A DNA stretch of 64,000 nt, from assembly GCA_029224185.1 (NCBI GenBank), contig CM055205.1, positions 10,493,041 through 10,557,040 on the forward strand. Direction: 5' to 3'. The position numbers were made by a program, and so were the translations under genes. The DNA is from Karalla daura (lineage: Eukaryota > Chordata > Actinopteri > Chaetodontiformes > Leiognathidae). The notes beneath the pieces were generated by a model. It was not told the DNA's origin, searched no databases, and saw only the letters and a list, made by a program, of their open reading frames with translations. Positions 50,190-64,000 of the stretch are shown in pieces. Position 1 is the first letter of the stretch. Every line of letters starts with the position of its first letter.

Positions 50190-51804
50190 CGCTGACAGGA
50201 GGCCATTTCCACACTGCATGTCTGTTTAGTTTATGTAATCCCCAATACCCAGAGCAGCTCAGGAGCGGTGGCTGTTGGCTGCATACATTAGATGACACAC
50301 TTTCACTTTCAGGAGGGACTCCAGACGGTGCGGTAAACATGTGAGGCCTAGATACAGAGATAGCATTGCTTCTCCCATGCCGCCGCCGCCGCTCGCCATC
50401 TGATCAGGTGGATCGCCGAGCGAAGAAGGCGTCGGAGCTCGCATCGGCCCGCTCGCCCGGCAAATTAGTTCGAACAACCGTAACCAGCTATTCTGCACTT
50501 TGTTAGCTGTGCCTGAGCAACACTGCGGGTTTTATTTGCCGGATCATGTGCGTCATTCGCGTTTGGCAGAGCTCTTCACTTTCATGGACAAAACAGCAAT
50601 TAACCTTGGCAGTGCAGGAACGGCGCAGGCGACCGGAATTGAAAGTGCGACTGGGAAGAGACAAGCGACATGTAATGGATTCCTCTCGCAAAGAAAATCG
50701 TGAAAGGTGGCAGCAAATGTGCATTCAACTCCGAGATGAGGGAGAGGATTTCTGTGGCCGCACAAAATCGCACTTTAACAGATCAATGACGTGAAACCCA
50801 AACACCGCAGAGGCAGTCGAACGCATTGAGTGAGGAAGGAATAGTCTGATACAAATGATGCACTCAGACATTCTCCCAAGTACCAAAGCCTGCTTCAGAG
50901 TGTGATCTGACTTTACTAATCCATGTATGTGAAAGCAACCGCTACAGCATCAAAGGCAGCTTATTCCTAGTTGCTTGTTTGGCTCCAGTTACCACCTCTG
51001 TTAAAACATGATTCAACAGTTGGATAGATGTGGACCCAGTATCCAAACACACAGCCAAAGCCACATTTTCTCATTAAGCACATTTTACAACCCCTTTCTC
51101 CAGTGGAACATCTCGGACATAAGTTTGAATAATTAAAATACGTAAATGGGGCTATTTCACTCTGATTATGAACGTGATTATGGTTGCTGTATCTCACCCT
51201 TTTCAATTACTGTCAGCATCGGAGTGTAGCTGTAAATTAGCAGACCATAGCTTTGTTAATGACATCAGAGGACTGGCCCTTGATAATGACTCACTTTTCA
51301 CTTGCTCACACTCGCTCCACAGATGATAACGACCACGTGCGCTCGGCTGCAGATGGAGGATACAACAGGTGGTTTCTCAGCAGCCATCACGCTTGTTTTC
51401 TTGCTGTACTGTTCTTTTCGAAAGCATCAGAGTGGCACACATGCTCGCGTTGGTAGGGTTTTAGTGGCACTTATTCCGCATTAGCTGCACAGATCTAGTG
51501 ATAACAGTGCTCCTCTTGTATCTCTCTCCATCTCCAGTGCACATAAGGCAATGACAAAGCACACACGCTGTTCACTCTCACTCCTTGAGATGTTCCCCCT
51601 TTATGCCCTGTCGGAGGATGAACGGAAGTACCTGGAGAAAACACACAGATGAAGGGACAACATAAAACAACTCCACATAAAAAGGGCAATCTGTCCAACA
51701 AGGACTTTAAACTCAAAATGAAATTACGGTGTACATGTTGTTGAAATAATATGTTGAACTAAAATGTGTCCATTCATCTGATTTTTGATTTCTGTAGAAA
51801 GTAG
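46836..51804. other. non-coding sequence downstream of galnt12
   Basis: No supported gene. It contains a purine-rich run near 46918-46942, a short GGAC/GGA run near 47187-47211, a T-rich run near 48034-48060, a G-run near 49135-49147, a C-run near 49411-49424, a T-run pair near 49997-50018, and a (CA)n run near 50159-50187. A reverse fragment of the dispersed repeat lies at about 51590-51690. Confidence 0.55.
51590..51690 (-). repeat. fragment of the dispersed teleost repeat (reverse)
   Basis: CGGAAGTACCTGGAGAAAAC and ACATAAAACAACTCCACATA correspond to the reversed left part of the family; it is strongly diverged. Confidence 0.4.
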
Positions 51805-52088
<284 letters not shown>

Positions 52089-53749
52089 ATCTTGCTTGCA
52101 AGCTAGCCAGCTATGCGAGATAACTAGCAAGCTATGTAGCTAGCCAGTGAGCTACTTATCTGTTGCTAACCACTTAGCTGTCTAAATCTAAATAAATAAT
52201 CCATACTAGCTACAGTGTAGCAGGCTAGCTAGTCCGATTTTTTTCCCTAATGCGGGATTATTTCTACCTGGATAAATGGGTAAAAACTTAGCTATTTTCA
52301 AGGGTGTGCTGAAGGATGTGAGGCATGAATTTCCCGGTAAAAAAAGAGCTCCTCATTTTACACTGCAGCAGTCTCTCACTTCCTTCAACGGTTTAATTTG
52401 ATCAACAGATTTGTGAGCTTGCTGAGAAGTCTTCTATTTTAAGGACTCTCATCTTTTCTCGACGAGAAACTCCGGGCTAGAATGAAAAATCTGAAAATAA
52501 TTTTTGCTGTTGGTTTGAGCCACATGAGAATAGCAGAAGGCAGCTCTTGTGTGATATTAATGGTGAAACTATTTAGTTTTGACAAGCAGTTGTACGGCAG
52601 AGAACAGTCACACCCCACATCACACTCGTCTGCTAAAACTGGAGTCTGTCACTCCTCCCTTTCCCACTGCTAATGGATGAGGCAGAGCCTGGGAATATGA
52701 CTATGTGTTGATCTCCAATGTTGGTAATATAGATTGGGATATAAATAGGAATCTGGGCTGTACTCTGCGCCGTGTTTTTTGTCTTTTGCGCACATTTCTG
52801 TATTTGTTTCAGACGGATTGATTCGACTGCAGTGGTACCAGGCTGAGTTTGCCTTCCCTGTCAGATGCAGTGCAGAGACCTGCCGAAGAGCAAGTCATGT
52901 TTGGCAGAAACCGTGTTCTTTGCTAAAGAGAACACAAGAGTCACATTGATTCACACTCTGGCCGACTGTGATTTTTCACAGCCTCCCCCAGCATAGCCTA
53001 CATTGACAGAATACCTCTTTAATGTGTTCCTACGAGATAAAATGCTTCCACAGGCGATTAACCATTCCACCTCACTCTCATTCATTTCACTTCATCAGAT
53101 TAGTTGATTGCTTGCTAAATGGACTGCTGCTCCCCTCAGGGAAATATACTGTATGTATTTCCTTTGGACAGAATGAGACGTGGCTGATTTATTTTTCCTT
53201 GCGCTCTGTGTTTTTAGACATTTGATCAGTTCAGTGCAGTCAAGTGTGTATCAGGTTTTGAGATATTATTAATCCCTTCCAACACAAATTTCATATTCAG
53301 GTCTACATAGTGGCCTTGAGCTATTTTAGAGTTTCAGGTCATGAATAGTAAAATTGGGAAACTGTCAGTGGTGGTTTACAAATTATGGAGACTGAATTAA
53401 ACTCTGGTCCTGTTCTTATTCCTCTGATTTCTACTTCCATTCACGTTGTGACCACAAACTGTCTGAGGCCATCTGCTCTCTAAAGGATCCTTCTCCATCG
53501 CTTGCTACCGCCAGCACAAACAAGGAATTAGTTGAGGAACAATTCTGGATGCAGGCAGATTCATATTGTGAAGATGTAATTTCAGTGCTATGTACTGGAC
53601 TACTCGGGTACCTGGCCATCTCATAACCTCATTACACTGACAGTCTCAAATTCTGTTTCTACATATTTAAGAAATTAGTATCATCTAATGATTTATAATT
53701 TGTGTGTTTTTACACTTTACCTTTCGAAACAACCAAACAAGTTATTCCT
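52089..53749. other. non-coding sequence
   Basis: The first 150 nt are rich in AGCTAGC-like motifs (for example near 52104, 52138 and 52214). The remainder is AT-rich with no supported gene. Confidence 0.5.
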
Positions 53750-54030
53750 CCACCTCCATTTTCAAGGACTTCTTGAAGACCCAGTTCTTCTGAGAGCATC
53801 CCTTCCCTTAACTTTCTCATACCTAACCCTTATTCTTCTCTTCTGTTAGACTTCTGTTATATGTCCTCTCAACTAGCACTTTAGCTTTGCACTAGTACTA
53901 CACTTCGACTACTACATTGTGAAGAATGTATGGCGGCATTTATTGTTACATGAAGGCTGCAGCTGTACTGCATCTTGAATGTTTCTGTTGTATTCGAGTC
54001 GTGTTTGAGAAAAGCAGCTAAACGTAAATG
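53750..54030 (+). repeat. degenerate transposable-element 3' end
   Basis: TTGAAGACCCAGTTCTTCTG with GAGAGCATCCCTTCC, and a tail resembling the fish repeat ending (GTCG..TTTG..AAAAGC..CTAAA..TAAATG), suggest an old retroelement tail. The match is from memory of the family and is weak. Confidence 0.35.
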
Positions 54031-57000
54031 TCGTCAGTGTGAGTCAGAGGAAGGTAGGACCACCCTTCCCTGAGCCTGGGCTGAAAGCTGTAGAGCCACC
54101 TGGTGAGATATTCTGAGCCACCGGGACGTCACAAGACTCACAGCAAGTGTTGTTTTTAGACACTGCAGAGGTTTAATTTTTGCTCCCTGAGATCTTGCTG
54201 TCTGATATAGTGCTCTCATCACTGTCTCAGGAGGTGGTGGAATATGTCCTACACCTTGACGCGCTCCCGATTTCAAGTGTTCAAGGCATTGACACTGCTT
54301 TTCACAGTGTATGATTAAATTGAATTCTGCCATCTCTTGAGGGGCTTTTTCACTTAAGGGGGTAGCGATGCAGGTCAAATGAACCGGTCCCTTGCTGTCT
54401 GCGCGTAGTCATGTGTGAATTAAACGCCTCATCACTTGGCGAGGCGGTGTCAGCTGCGCGAGTTAATTGTGGTGGTCCTCCGTATTTTCAATGCGCACCC
54501 GGGCGTCCGTTAGTCTGAATGCCAAACACAACGTGACACACGCCACTCTCAGCTGCCTATTGTCCACGCTTTAGTTTACCCAGCAGTGTGCTTGAGACGC
54601 CACGTTATCACATCCCGACCTAAGACTGAATGAAAATGTTTTTTTTAAATATCATTTTCCTGCCAGAGAATTAATTACTGTAGTCTATTAATCTTATCTG
54701 TCACTGCAGAGGCAGTGGATAAGAAACTGGTCGGATGGGGGTGTGGGGGGGTGGGGGGGTGGGCAAGAAAAAAAGTAGCAAGAAGCAGTCAAGCTCCAAG
54801 CTCAAGCATCTGAGAACTGGCTAATGTTATTTTAAGAGAGAGGCAGCACTTAGAGTTCTTTAGCAGTCGCCAAGTCGAGGAAAGGAAAAAAAATCCCTGC
54901 CTCTGCATAATTCATTGCTTATGTGATGATGATGTGCTTGGTCAGACAGACAACCAGCTACCCCGGCACTGGAATTGTAGCTTGGATTGATGCAGCATGC
55001 ACATAGTATTAATCATCTAAATCATTGAGCTGATGCTTTATCCAGTGTTGACAAAACACATTCATCAGGGCATGTCTCTCAATGTGGCTATGGATACACA
55101 GGACCAGTGTCTGCTTCTTCAAACCTTTTTTTTAATACAGCTCTGCTGATGGACATTATCTGCTGAGTTGAGTTAAGAGAGGTGAGGTTGATCAACTCCA
55201 CTAGGTTATTAAAACCACTGTAAATGAGTAATGAAATGGATCTGCATTGTGGTGAGATTTCTTGTTCCGTAAAGTTCAAAGACCAATTTAAACTTTCTGG
55301 AAAAACTCTTGTTTGCTTTCTTGCTGACACTTGGATGTTTGTTGGGTAAATATGAGGCCACAGTCAGCATTTCAGCTCAGCATCATAACAAATACCAAAG
55401 GCCTCAAAATCCACCTCCCGGCACCTATAAGGCTCAGTTACCAATATTTTATATTCCTTGTTTAGTTTCCATTGGGTAAAATGAAACTGCAGACAATCCA
55501 GTATAAATCTATTCTTTCAAGAGAACATCCCAGACCATAGTTTATTGATCTTCTGGATTGTAATGATATAATGGCGATGATATAATATAATAAAAATGTT
55601 TTCATATTCGCAGCACAGTCTTCAAGGCTGCGTGTGGCATTAAGTGCACTGAACAACTAGGGGTAGGTGTATATTTCCCTGCATACACCCTACTGATATT
55701 CCACACACATTGCTTCTTCTGGCTCAGACTGGGCAGCAGGGCATCATGGAGACAGACTTCCAGTGAATGCCAGAGCGTGGGGTGGGGGTGGTGGGGTTAC
55801 GGCAGCGTGCCAGCTTGCTGACCTTTCCAGCGCGCTGATCGATACGGCTCAACGTGGCAGGGCTCCGGAAATCTCTCAGCAGAGAGACAAGGAGCAGAGG
55901 ACTCACACTGTCAGATGATAGACTAATTGCTTGTGGTTGCTATCCTCACCTACCCCTGCTGGGGGCAGCTCAGCAGTGCAAGCTTGCCCCCCTGCCTCTG
56001 GGCCCTTCTGTATACTGTGAGACTTGCAAATCTCCAGGGGTTGTGGGGTTGCTGCTTCCTGTGTGTCTGCAGGGTTACACGAGGTGGAACGCAGACATAC
56101 CGTACCTGCACAAAGTCCTTTACACAGCGAGGACTGTAACAAAGGGGCATTATAATACCGGGTCACACAAGGCTCATTTAAATGCTGTGTTTACAATGGC
56201 GGACATCTGTTTTGCCGACTTGATGAATGCGGAGGCATGCAGTCTACTCTCTTTGCTTGCCCTTTCACTCTTTCGTCGCTTTGATGAATGAACAGGAGCA
56301 GTGGAGACTATCCTTCCTGCATTCGAACATCTGGGAAATGCACAGAAAGATGCATGTGGCGGGTATCACTTTACCCTGGAAAGCTCAACTGCAAGGTCCG
56401 CGTAAGTACCCATTCTTTGGACAATAGCAGCGGAAAGTGACAGGTGAGCGACGCCAAGCGGGCAGGCGTATGGAGTGTGGGACTGTGCTCATTTTGTGCT
56501 GGTATTGAGCCTGGAGACATGTGGAGGAGTGGCAGCGAGCGGGGCCAACTCCTCTCCCTGCCTAACTCTGCTTTCATCGGCCTGCTTTCATCAAGCTCAA
56601 GTGCCACAGCTATTAGACCTTTGTGCAGTGTTGAAGGCTGGGAGCTGAATGTGCCAGCACGGCTGGCTAGCATACTCCCAAACTGCTTCCCACAGCAGCT
56701 CTTTGATTACTGCTCAGACTTTTGATTGGCCTAAAGCAATTTGATATCTTAAACATGCCGCATATCTAAATGCGGTCCCTTTTAAGTTAATATTTTTGTA
56801 CTGTACCTTGCTTGAATAATCCATGAAATTAATGGAAGTTACAGAGGCCCATTTTCCACTGACGTGGCTCCAGTCCTGGCTCCAGGCTGTTGCTTAGTTT
56901 AGAATTGTTCTTTCTGTTTGCTGCCGACAAAGAGCTGGTTTTGTCCCCAATAAAGATGTTTCAAGAGTAGCATCACTCATTTGCTGGGTCAGGAATAAGA

Positions 57001-59281
57001 ACCAGCCATATCAGAGGCGGTTAGTGAGACCTAACAAGTCTGCCACTTTTTTCTTGCGACACAGGAGACAGGAGGCAATGGGTAGCCAAGGAGAAATCAG
57101 CATTTTGGTGATGTAAGGATGTGGCTCTCAAGTGGTGGAAAATCAACTGGCTGTTTATAGAACCAGCACTGGAACCGTTTTGGTGGAAATGGGGTAACAA
57201 GCCATTTACAGACTGAATTGATTCCTCAGTCATTTTGAGCCACATAACATGATGACCCTGTACTGTCCAGTGTACAAGTTTGCAGCATGACCCACTAAAT
57301 TGTTTTTTTTCCTTCAGTATTATAATGGAAAAAAGAAAACCACCTGCTGAGACAAAAAAGAAAATGATTTCTCATCATGTGTCACTGGGTGTATTGTTTA
57401 AGTAAGTGAAGACACATAGTAACACGCTTTAATGTATGTTGGTTCAGTCTTTTGAACGGATAAAGTTGTTCACCACCACCTCCAAAAGGCCACAAGTCCT
57501 GTCATCACTTCTTTATGCCTCCTGATTTCTCAGTCTGAAGGGTACAGGCAGGGCCCCCCTGTCTCTCTCAGTGGGATTTCCATCTCAGGTGCAGCTCGTC
57601 CACTGGATGCCAGAATAATAAGTGATTGGTGATTGGTGTTAACGCTGTGGCAGGTACAGTATGTAGCCCTCTCTGTTCCTCTACCACTGTGCTTTCTCAT
57701 TGCTGACGTGCGAGAGATGCGAGCAAAGACACAAAATCCATTGAGTGGAGGCAGCCGGAGGCCGACTATGAAGTTCCTGCCAGAGAGGAGCCGGTGAGTG
57801 AGTGACAGGTGGCCTGGCCCCGGGGACTCCTAATGAAGAGTCTGCCTGCCTGCTTATCGATCCAGCCCCATCAGCTGATCTGATGCCTGCCTGCCAGCCT
57901 GACTGGCAGACTGGGGGGGGGCCTTAAAAGGCACCTGGGGCCACACACACACACACATAACACAATGTGGATGGAAACCTTGTCCTCAACAGGTGTGTTT
58001 ACATATGTGTGAAGAGTGATGTTTTCAGAGGATTCCTAGGGGTCAGTAGTTTGTGACTTAATGGGGCTGATAGAGAACACTGTGAAGTGTTCCCCCACAC
58101 AGAGTTCAAGATGTGTGCAGTCGGGAGTGGGAGGATGTTTATATAGCAGTGAGTCAGCGGTCGTCAACGTTGGACCTCGTTGGCTTCTTTTTGGACACAT
58201 GAAAAGACGACGCAGCAGAGACAACAGCTGTCCACCTGCCACACTGTAACACAGAGTGTCTGTGCCACTGTCCGGCATAATCTACTCACACACACACATG
58301 CACACGCACACACACACACACACACCTCTGCCATCACAGATGCTCCTTTAAGCTCATTATTTCCGAGACTGTCAGCTTGTGGCGCGTTGTGTTGGTTGGG
58401 TAATGCATCTTAAGACCAGCTATCAAATATGAATAAAGCGCTGACTTCCTCATCCATCTTTCATGGCTTTCATTTGTTAAGCCATTTGTGCCTGCAAAAA
58501 TATTTTGCTTGTTCTCTTACTATAGTGAATAATGCGCTCGAGCAGCGGCAGCCGGCCCATAATAGAGCTGAACGTACTGTTCTGGCCTGTGTGAATATTA
58601 TTGTTCAGAGCGGATTTGGTTAACATATTTGTGTGAATGGAGCTCTATAATCATAATTGATATTAGAAATTTTCATTTCATTTCATGGTTAGGGCGACAT
58701 TGTGATTGAGACCGCATGAAATGCAGCATAAGGGAGTCTGAACATACCATTTTCTGTGTATTCAGTGTGTGTTTGTGTCTGTGTGTGGGTGTTCTTGTCT
58801 TTTTCAATTATGTCAATGTTGAGTCTCTATATGTTAGTGTGTAATTTAATATGCCAATTGTGACAGGGCATGCATGCCTGTTTCTCTGCATTTTTATCAG
58901 TTTCTTTGCACATAAGGCAGGAGAAAGAATAGGGACATTTTACAAGTTTGGATATACATTTGTAATGGCGGGGACAACCTGCTGCCCCTGAGCCCTCCCA
59001 TGAATACTAAGCTGAGAATGATGCTCAGCTATTGTAACATCAAACAGAGGTTTCTCTCAGAAAGGCAAACATTTGTGCCTCTCTCAGCAGCAAACACTGC
59101 CAAAACCCAAAGCTCAGGTGACCGTGAAAAAACTGAAAATACGTCTGGAAAGCCTCCTCTGCACCGTCGAGGAACAAGTCAAAAGTCATTGCCATGATAA
59201 CCCAGATGTGAGCGCAGCTCTCCGAGGCCAGGCCTTGAGAGAAAGTTGTGACTGTTTGGATCACAGGGGCTGTCCTTGATT

Positions 59282-59320
<39 letters not shown>

Positions 59321-61689
59321 ACACACACACAAGGATCCTCAGACTAAGCTGTATTTCTACACAAGTGCACATGGACTTGACACTGCACTCCACACTCCAC
59401 ATTGCTGAGCCTTTAGGATGTCAGCATTCTGCAAGCAATCGCTAATCGATACACGATCCAGAGCACGGAGATGCCGGGCATCTCCTGCGTCCATTAGTAG
59501 AGTCATTGGCGTAGAGGAATAGAAACGCGGAGTGCTCTTCGCTAACTGCGCGGAGCCGTCTTTATCGTGCGGAGACACAGCAACCGGCCCACACGTTTAT
59601 AAATCATCCAATGGCTCGGAACCTCTTAAGTGCGAGCACTTCTTTGTCTTGGTGGATGGAAAGAGGGTTGTGTATAATTAATGCTGGTAGGGTGAGCTGA
59701 GGTAGGAGGTCTTGGAGAGCTGCCGTCCATCCCCTCTATCTCTGAGCGCGGGGTGGACGGCACGTGCACATGCATCAAACGTCCGTCATTAACCAGAGGC
59801 AAGGAAACACCTTGAGCGTCATCGTCTGCAACCTTTTTGTTGTGCAGCTTATTCGTCATTGCTCTGAATGATTATCCCTCCGTTCATCCTGTGAACTCTT
59901 TGCTCTGTCTGCTCTTCGGCATGTCTTCCTTCCACCCTCCTCAAAGTGTCTGACTCGCCATCTGGATTTTCAGTGTGGAGGAATGGCAAAGCATGTGAGC
60001 CGAGAGCCAAGAGTTAATGTGTGTGTGTGTGCATGTGTGTGCCTGTTTGTTGGTGTAAGTCAGTATACTTGTGCTCGCCTTTGTGTGTATGTATCTCTTC
60101 ATACCCGTTAATTAGAGTGACAGTTTTTATTAATAGTTTGGGGCTAATGTGCGATAGCGTGACTCCAGCTCTCCTACTAGCTCGTTTACCCTGCTCTCTC
60201 ACCACCCCGGGCCCTAATTATCGAGCTTACGATCTGACATACGACCACTAAAACAGAAACGACACATTGACATATTGTCACTTCTGACTTCAGACTGAAC
60301 CTCTTGAAACCTGAGGTTATGCTGTGTTTCCACAGACTGACTCTATCTCATAAGCATGTCTAAAAATTGTGCAGATCCCAGATTAGAAAAGTGCAGCATC
60401 CTAAATCTGAAAATGGAAATGGCCTTAGTGTGGTGTTTATGTATTTATATTTCAGAGGTTCCAGATTTGCAAGTATCACATTATGCATGCGTGTAATTCT
60501 GCCTGTCAAGACTGATTAATCAACATCGGACAACAACACCTTGACAGGAGACAGTGGTTGGCTTTCAGCATGTATTATTAATCTCACTTCAGACCTGGCA
60601 TGTTGGTATTTTTTACACATGTTGTCATAGCAGGTGGGATGAAGTACACACTGGGCATGATTCAGACTCAGCAGTTGCTTCTGGTATATGAGGAATTTTA
60701 AGAAGAACACATATAAAGCACGGCGATTTGGATCCATTCTTTGACTGTGCTCACTGTCAGAGAGGAGGTATTTCTTCTTTTATCTCATGCTATATAAATC
60801 CACATACCGATCACGCACGTGTGATTTAAAAAAAAAATAACGACACCATGCACAGTGCTGTGTGGGAAATATCTACTCGTCTTTGTGTCCTTCTACATAT
60901 ATCTGTGAATGTGCTCCGCTTTCATCCTGTCACATTCATCCTACAGCTATGCGGAGCTACTGCTGAAATAATCAGCCTTGCCATAGAGCAGCTATGCAGT
61001 GGATGACGTTGGAAACATTCATTGTAAGTGTGATTATGTAAGACACAGTTCTTGCTATTACTAAGACTTGACAGTAATCAAAATAGTGTCCTCCCACAGC
61101 ACAGCCGCAGCTGAAGCTCTTTTGAAGGCAGTGCCCTACTTTACACAGTCTCTTCTCATATTCTTGATTTAATTTCAGAATGGAATAAGAAAGGCTATGA
61201 TAACCTCTTCTGACCAGGACAAATGTAGCATGCCCATTCAAGATTATCTCTCTAGGGTGCACAGCAGAGGACATCCTTTAAATCAGGAACATGCAGTGAG
61301 CATTTTCTGTCCCCTCTCTGATGCAGTATTGGGTCTGGGATTCCCGGGTACACCCTGCTGCGATGCTGTCAGCATATAGCTCAATTTATTTACTGTGGCT
61401 GACTGCTGCCCACAGCTTGTGCCTTTCATGTTTTCGCATGTGACACTTTTGGAATGATAATTACATTCAAGTCACACATTTATCTATTGGTAAAGATTAA
61501 AAGCAGCCACACTGAAAAGCCCTACAGGTAATAAACAAACCCCACTGCTATAGTCAAATTGTCTTTTAATCTGTCATGAATAAATAATGGGAATACGTTT
61601 TAAGCACAAAAAAAGAAAATATGACTTTTTATGTTGGAAATGTAGCTTTCACTCCTAAACAAAAGACACATTAAAATGTTGAACACTGC
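54031..61689. other. non-coding sequence
   Basis: No supported gene. It contains G-runs near 54736-54763, (CA)n runs near 58287-58325 and 59286-59330, and a GT run near 60018-60039. An open frame at 59073-59279 has no recognisable content. Confidence 0.5.
59286..59330 (+). repeat. (CA)n microsatellite
   Basis: About 22 CA units with one TA interruption. Confidence 0.95.
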
Positions 61690-61830
61690 AAAACATCCAT
61701 CCAACCATTACCATCCCTGCTTGGTACACAGTGGTGTTGCGGGGTTCTGATGCGCTTTATTACAGTACACAAGAGGCAGAAAACCAGCAACACAGACACA
61801 GGCAGAACATGCAAACTCAACACTGCTATT
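61690..61830 (-). repeat. fragment of the dispersed teleost repeat (reverse)
   Basis: CATCCATCCAACCATTACCA near the start and CAGAACATGCAAACTCAACA near the end match the two edges of the reversed family; the middle is diverged. Confidence 0.4.
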
Positions 61831-62349
61831 CACCAAATACACCATGTCAACCATGAACATATGATAGGAATATATTTTAAGCTTTTATTCCCAAACCAAA
61901 GAGAAACCTACACACACTCCTTGAAAGACAGTAGTATTTGTAAAATGCAAGTACAGTATTTGTAAAATTCGAAAAGTTTATTGTGAGTAATGTCAATGTC
62001 AATTTCGGACATCAGAGACGTTTTTATTTTTTGAAGAGCTGGAGCACTCAGGTAATTTTGAATGGGGATATCCATAAAGAGGTCTTAAACATCATCCTGT
62101 GGTAAAGTCGATGTTTTTTTCCGGTTCGGGTCTAATTTCAGTCACAATCATGTTTATGTGTTTGTTTTCTGTCCTGTTGTCACGTTAAAGAGTAGGTCTT
62201 ACCCTGCCCCCATTCACTTAGGTAGGGGTCTGGTCTCCTTTTTTAATGATGATGGCTGCCAAGTGACTTACCTAGAAGGACTGTGGCTGCCCAGTTTGCA
62301 ATGCTGCCTGATGTGTGTTGCCTCCCTCTGAACGGTTGCTGCGTTGTGC

Positions 62350-62410
62350 GTGTGTGTGTGTGTGTGTGTGCATGTGCATGTGCATGTGCATGTGTTTATC
62401 TATCTATCCT
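62350..62410 (+). repeat. compound (GT)n / (GTGCAT)n / (TATC)n microsatellite
   Basis: A GT run is followed by four GTGCAT units and a short TATC run. Confidence 0.9.
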
Positions 62411-63084
62411 GAGCTATCTTTATCTAGCTTGTGACAATGGATCCTACAATGACAATGACTATTGATTTGGATTTATCCAGTACTTTAGCACAGCTTGATT
62501 TTTGACATCAAGCTGTTGCTAAGGCACCTGAAACTAGTTTGCTGTAACTTTAAATGTCAGCTGCTCAGGTTTACTTGGCTTATTCTTTTTTCTCACTTTT
62601 GTCTTTTACTAAGTGTTTAGCATGCCTTTGTAGTGTTAGCCCAGCATTGTATTAGCCTAAAGATAAAGTTATCACACCTGCGACAGCTGTAAAATACATG
62701 GCAAGGACAGCTTTAGTTTTAGCCAGTTATTGTGTCCAAAATCATTTTCTACGCTTTCTTGTTTCCCTTTCATCAGTTTTATTTTTTTAGCTGTAATAGT
62801 GACTTCAGCTTCCAGTAATACTTATTAACATAAATATGCTAATTTATCACTGCTCGAAATTGAATGTCCTTTTAATTCGATGTGTGCTTAAACATTGTTA
62901 GGTTGCATGCTAACTTGTGAAGTTGGTATGCAAGACTTGGGGATTCATTCGTTTTAACAGGAGGTAATAATCATCATTATTTTTTTCATTTCTTTAATAA
63001 GCTACAAACTAAAGTTTTTTTTGTGTTTGTGTTTTTTTTGTATATTCAGAAAGCCTGTTTTGTTGCACTGCCATGTTTCTACAG

Positions 63085-63150
63085 CCCTGCAGAAATGGAC
63101 CAAATACTGGCTCTACCAGGTCTTCAGCAACCCCTCTTGGAATTGGAGGG
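63085..63150 (+). other. possible isolated coding exon (weak)
   Basis: A TTTCTACAG acceptor-like site and a GTAAGG donor-like site enclose 66 nt open in two frames. One frame reads LQKWTKYWLYQVFSNPSWNW and another MDQILALPGLQQPLLELEG. I recognise neither, and no companion exon was found in the window. Confidence 0.15.
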
Positions 63151-63249
63151 TAAGGCTCACTTGTCTTCTTGTACATTTCGAGGGGATTTTTACATGTTAG
63201 TGGATGTGCCATTTTGAGTGTTACAGGGTCTGAATTTTATGAGTCTAAG

Positions 63250-63490
63250 AACGTCCATCCATTCATTATACAGTATTGCAGGCTCTGCTGGAGCCTGTCT
63301 ACAGAGGGTGAAGGCAGGAAGTTCATCCTACACAGGTCAGTAGTCCATCACAGGGCAACACACACACGATTCCCTCTCACAGTCATAAAACAGAAAACAG
63401 ATGCAGACAACATGCAAAGTAAAACATACTGTAGAATGGCTTTGAACAAATGATACAAACTACTTGCTTTGATGTGACCGCACTAAGCAC
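63250..63490 (-). repeat. dispersed teleost repeat, reverse copy
   Basis: CGTCCATCCATTCATTATAC, TCAGTAGTCCATCACAGGGC, AACACACACACGATTCCCTC and GACAACATGCAAAGTAAAAC follow the order of the reversed family. Confidence 0.6.
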
Positions 63491-64000
63491 TGAGCCAGTA
63501 TACGGCTCATGTAGGATAATATTTACATCCAATTTATGGCCTATAAATGCGTAGAAGTGAGGTAAATACTGCACACGCTGCAAAAAAGTTTGGACAAGCA
63601 CATAGTGTAACTCTCAAAATGAGTTGCATTAACTTATCACAACCTTAAAAAAAAAAAAAACTCACTGGGACGTTCCACACTCAAGCTCCCCAACCGAAGG
63701 CCAGCCTTCGGTTTCTCTCCCTTATCACGAGAGGAAATTTCCCTGTCGAGAGTATGCACTGTTTTCTTGATTTCCAAGCTCATAAAACATGCATTCGCCA
63801 CCGCCATGCATGGAATACGCGCTGTTGAGGAATTGCTCCTCAACTTGTTGGTATGCATGGAATTCGCAGGACTGTGACTCCAGATTCTGAAACCAATTAT
63901 TCAAAATAGCTGCCACTGTAACTGGCAGGGCAGGCGTGTCGAGAACAAGGGGAAGAAGCATCTCGGAGATTCATAATAGAAAGTGAAGTTACTCATACGC

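Overview
This is a nuclear genome window from a teleost fish, probably a spiny-rayed (percomorph) species. The evidence is vertebrate-type genes split into ten exons by mostly short GT-AG introns, very many (CA)n/(GT)n microsatellites, and dispersed copies of a repeat family common in fish genomes. I see no bacterial genes, operons, CRISPR arrays, tRNA or rRNA genes.

Two genes can be read completely. Both are on the + strand, head to tail, and encode polypeptide N-acetylgalactosaminyltransferases (GalNAc-Ts), the Golgi type II membrane enzymes that start mucin-type O-glycosylation. The first (start codon 21161, stop ending 32815, 10 coding exons, 584 residues) matches the GALNT4 family. The second (37709 to 45674, 10 coding exons, 576 residues) matches GALNT12. 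Exons 2 to 7 have the same lengths in both genes (170, 190, 186, 118, 177 and 132 nt) and all nine intron positions and phases agree. They are therefore an old tandem duplicate pair. Catalytic features (DxH, WGGEN, CSHVGH) are intact in both. The C-terminal ricin-type lectin domains differ in exon length and in sugar-binding motifs.

Layout: 1-17 kb is non-coding, with microsatellites, purine- or pyrimidine-rich tracts and dispersed repeats. 17.2-17.9 kb is a CpG-rich block that may hold the promoter and an untranslated first exon of the galnt4-like gene. 21.1-32.8 kb is galnt4-like, 32.8-37.5 kb is the intergenic spacer, and 37.5-46.8 kb is galnt12 with leader, 3' UTR and a candidate poly(A) signal at 46812. 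46.8-64 kb is non-coding apart from one weak exon candidate near 63.1 kb. It includes a perfect (TATC)71 array.

The most interesting points are: the introns in a GALNT4-family gene, whose mammalian counterpart has its coding region in one exon; microsatellites that sit on or beside splice sites of the catalytic exons; a 73-nt C-rich tract with strong quadruplex potential; overlapping short upstream ORFs before galnt12; and a repeat family that seems to seed microsatellites. I found no evidence of a wholly new biological system.
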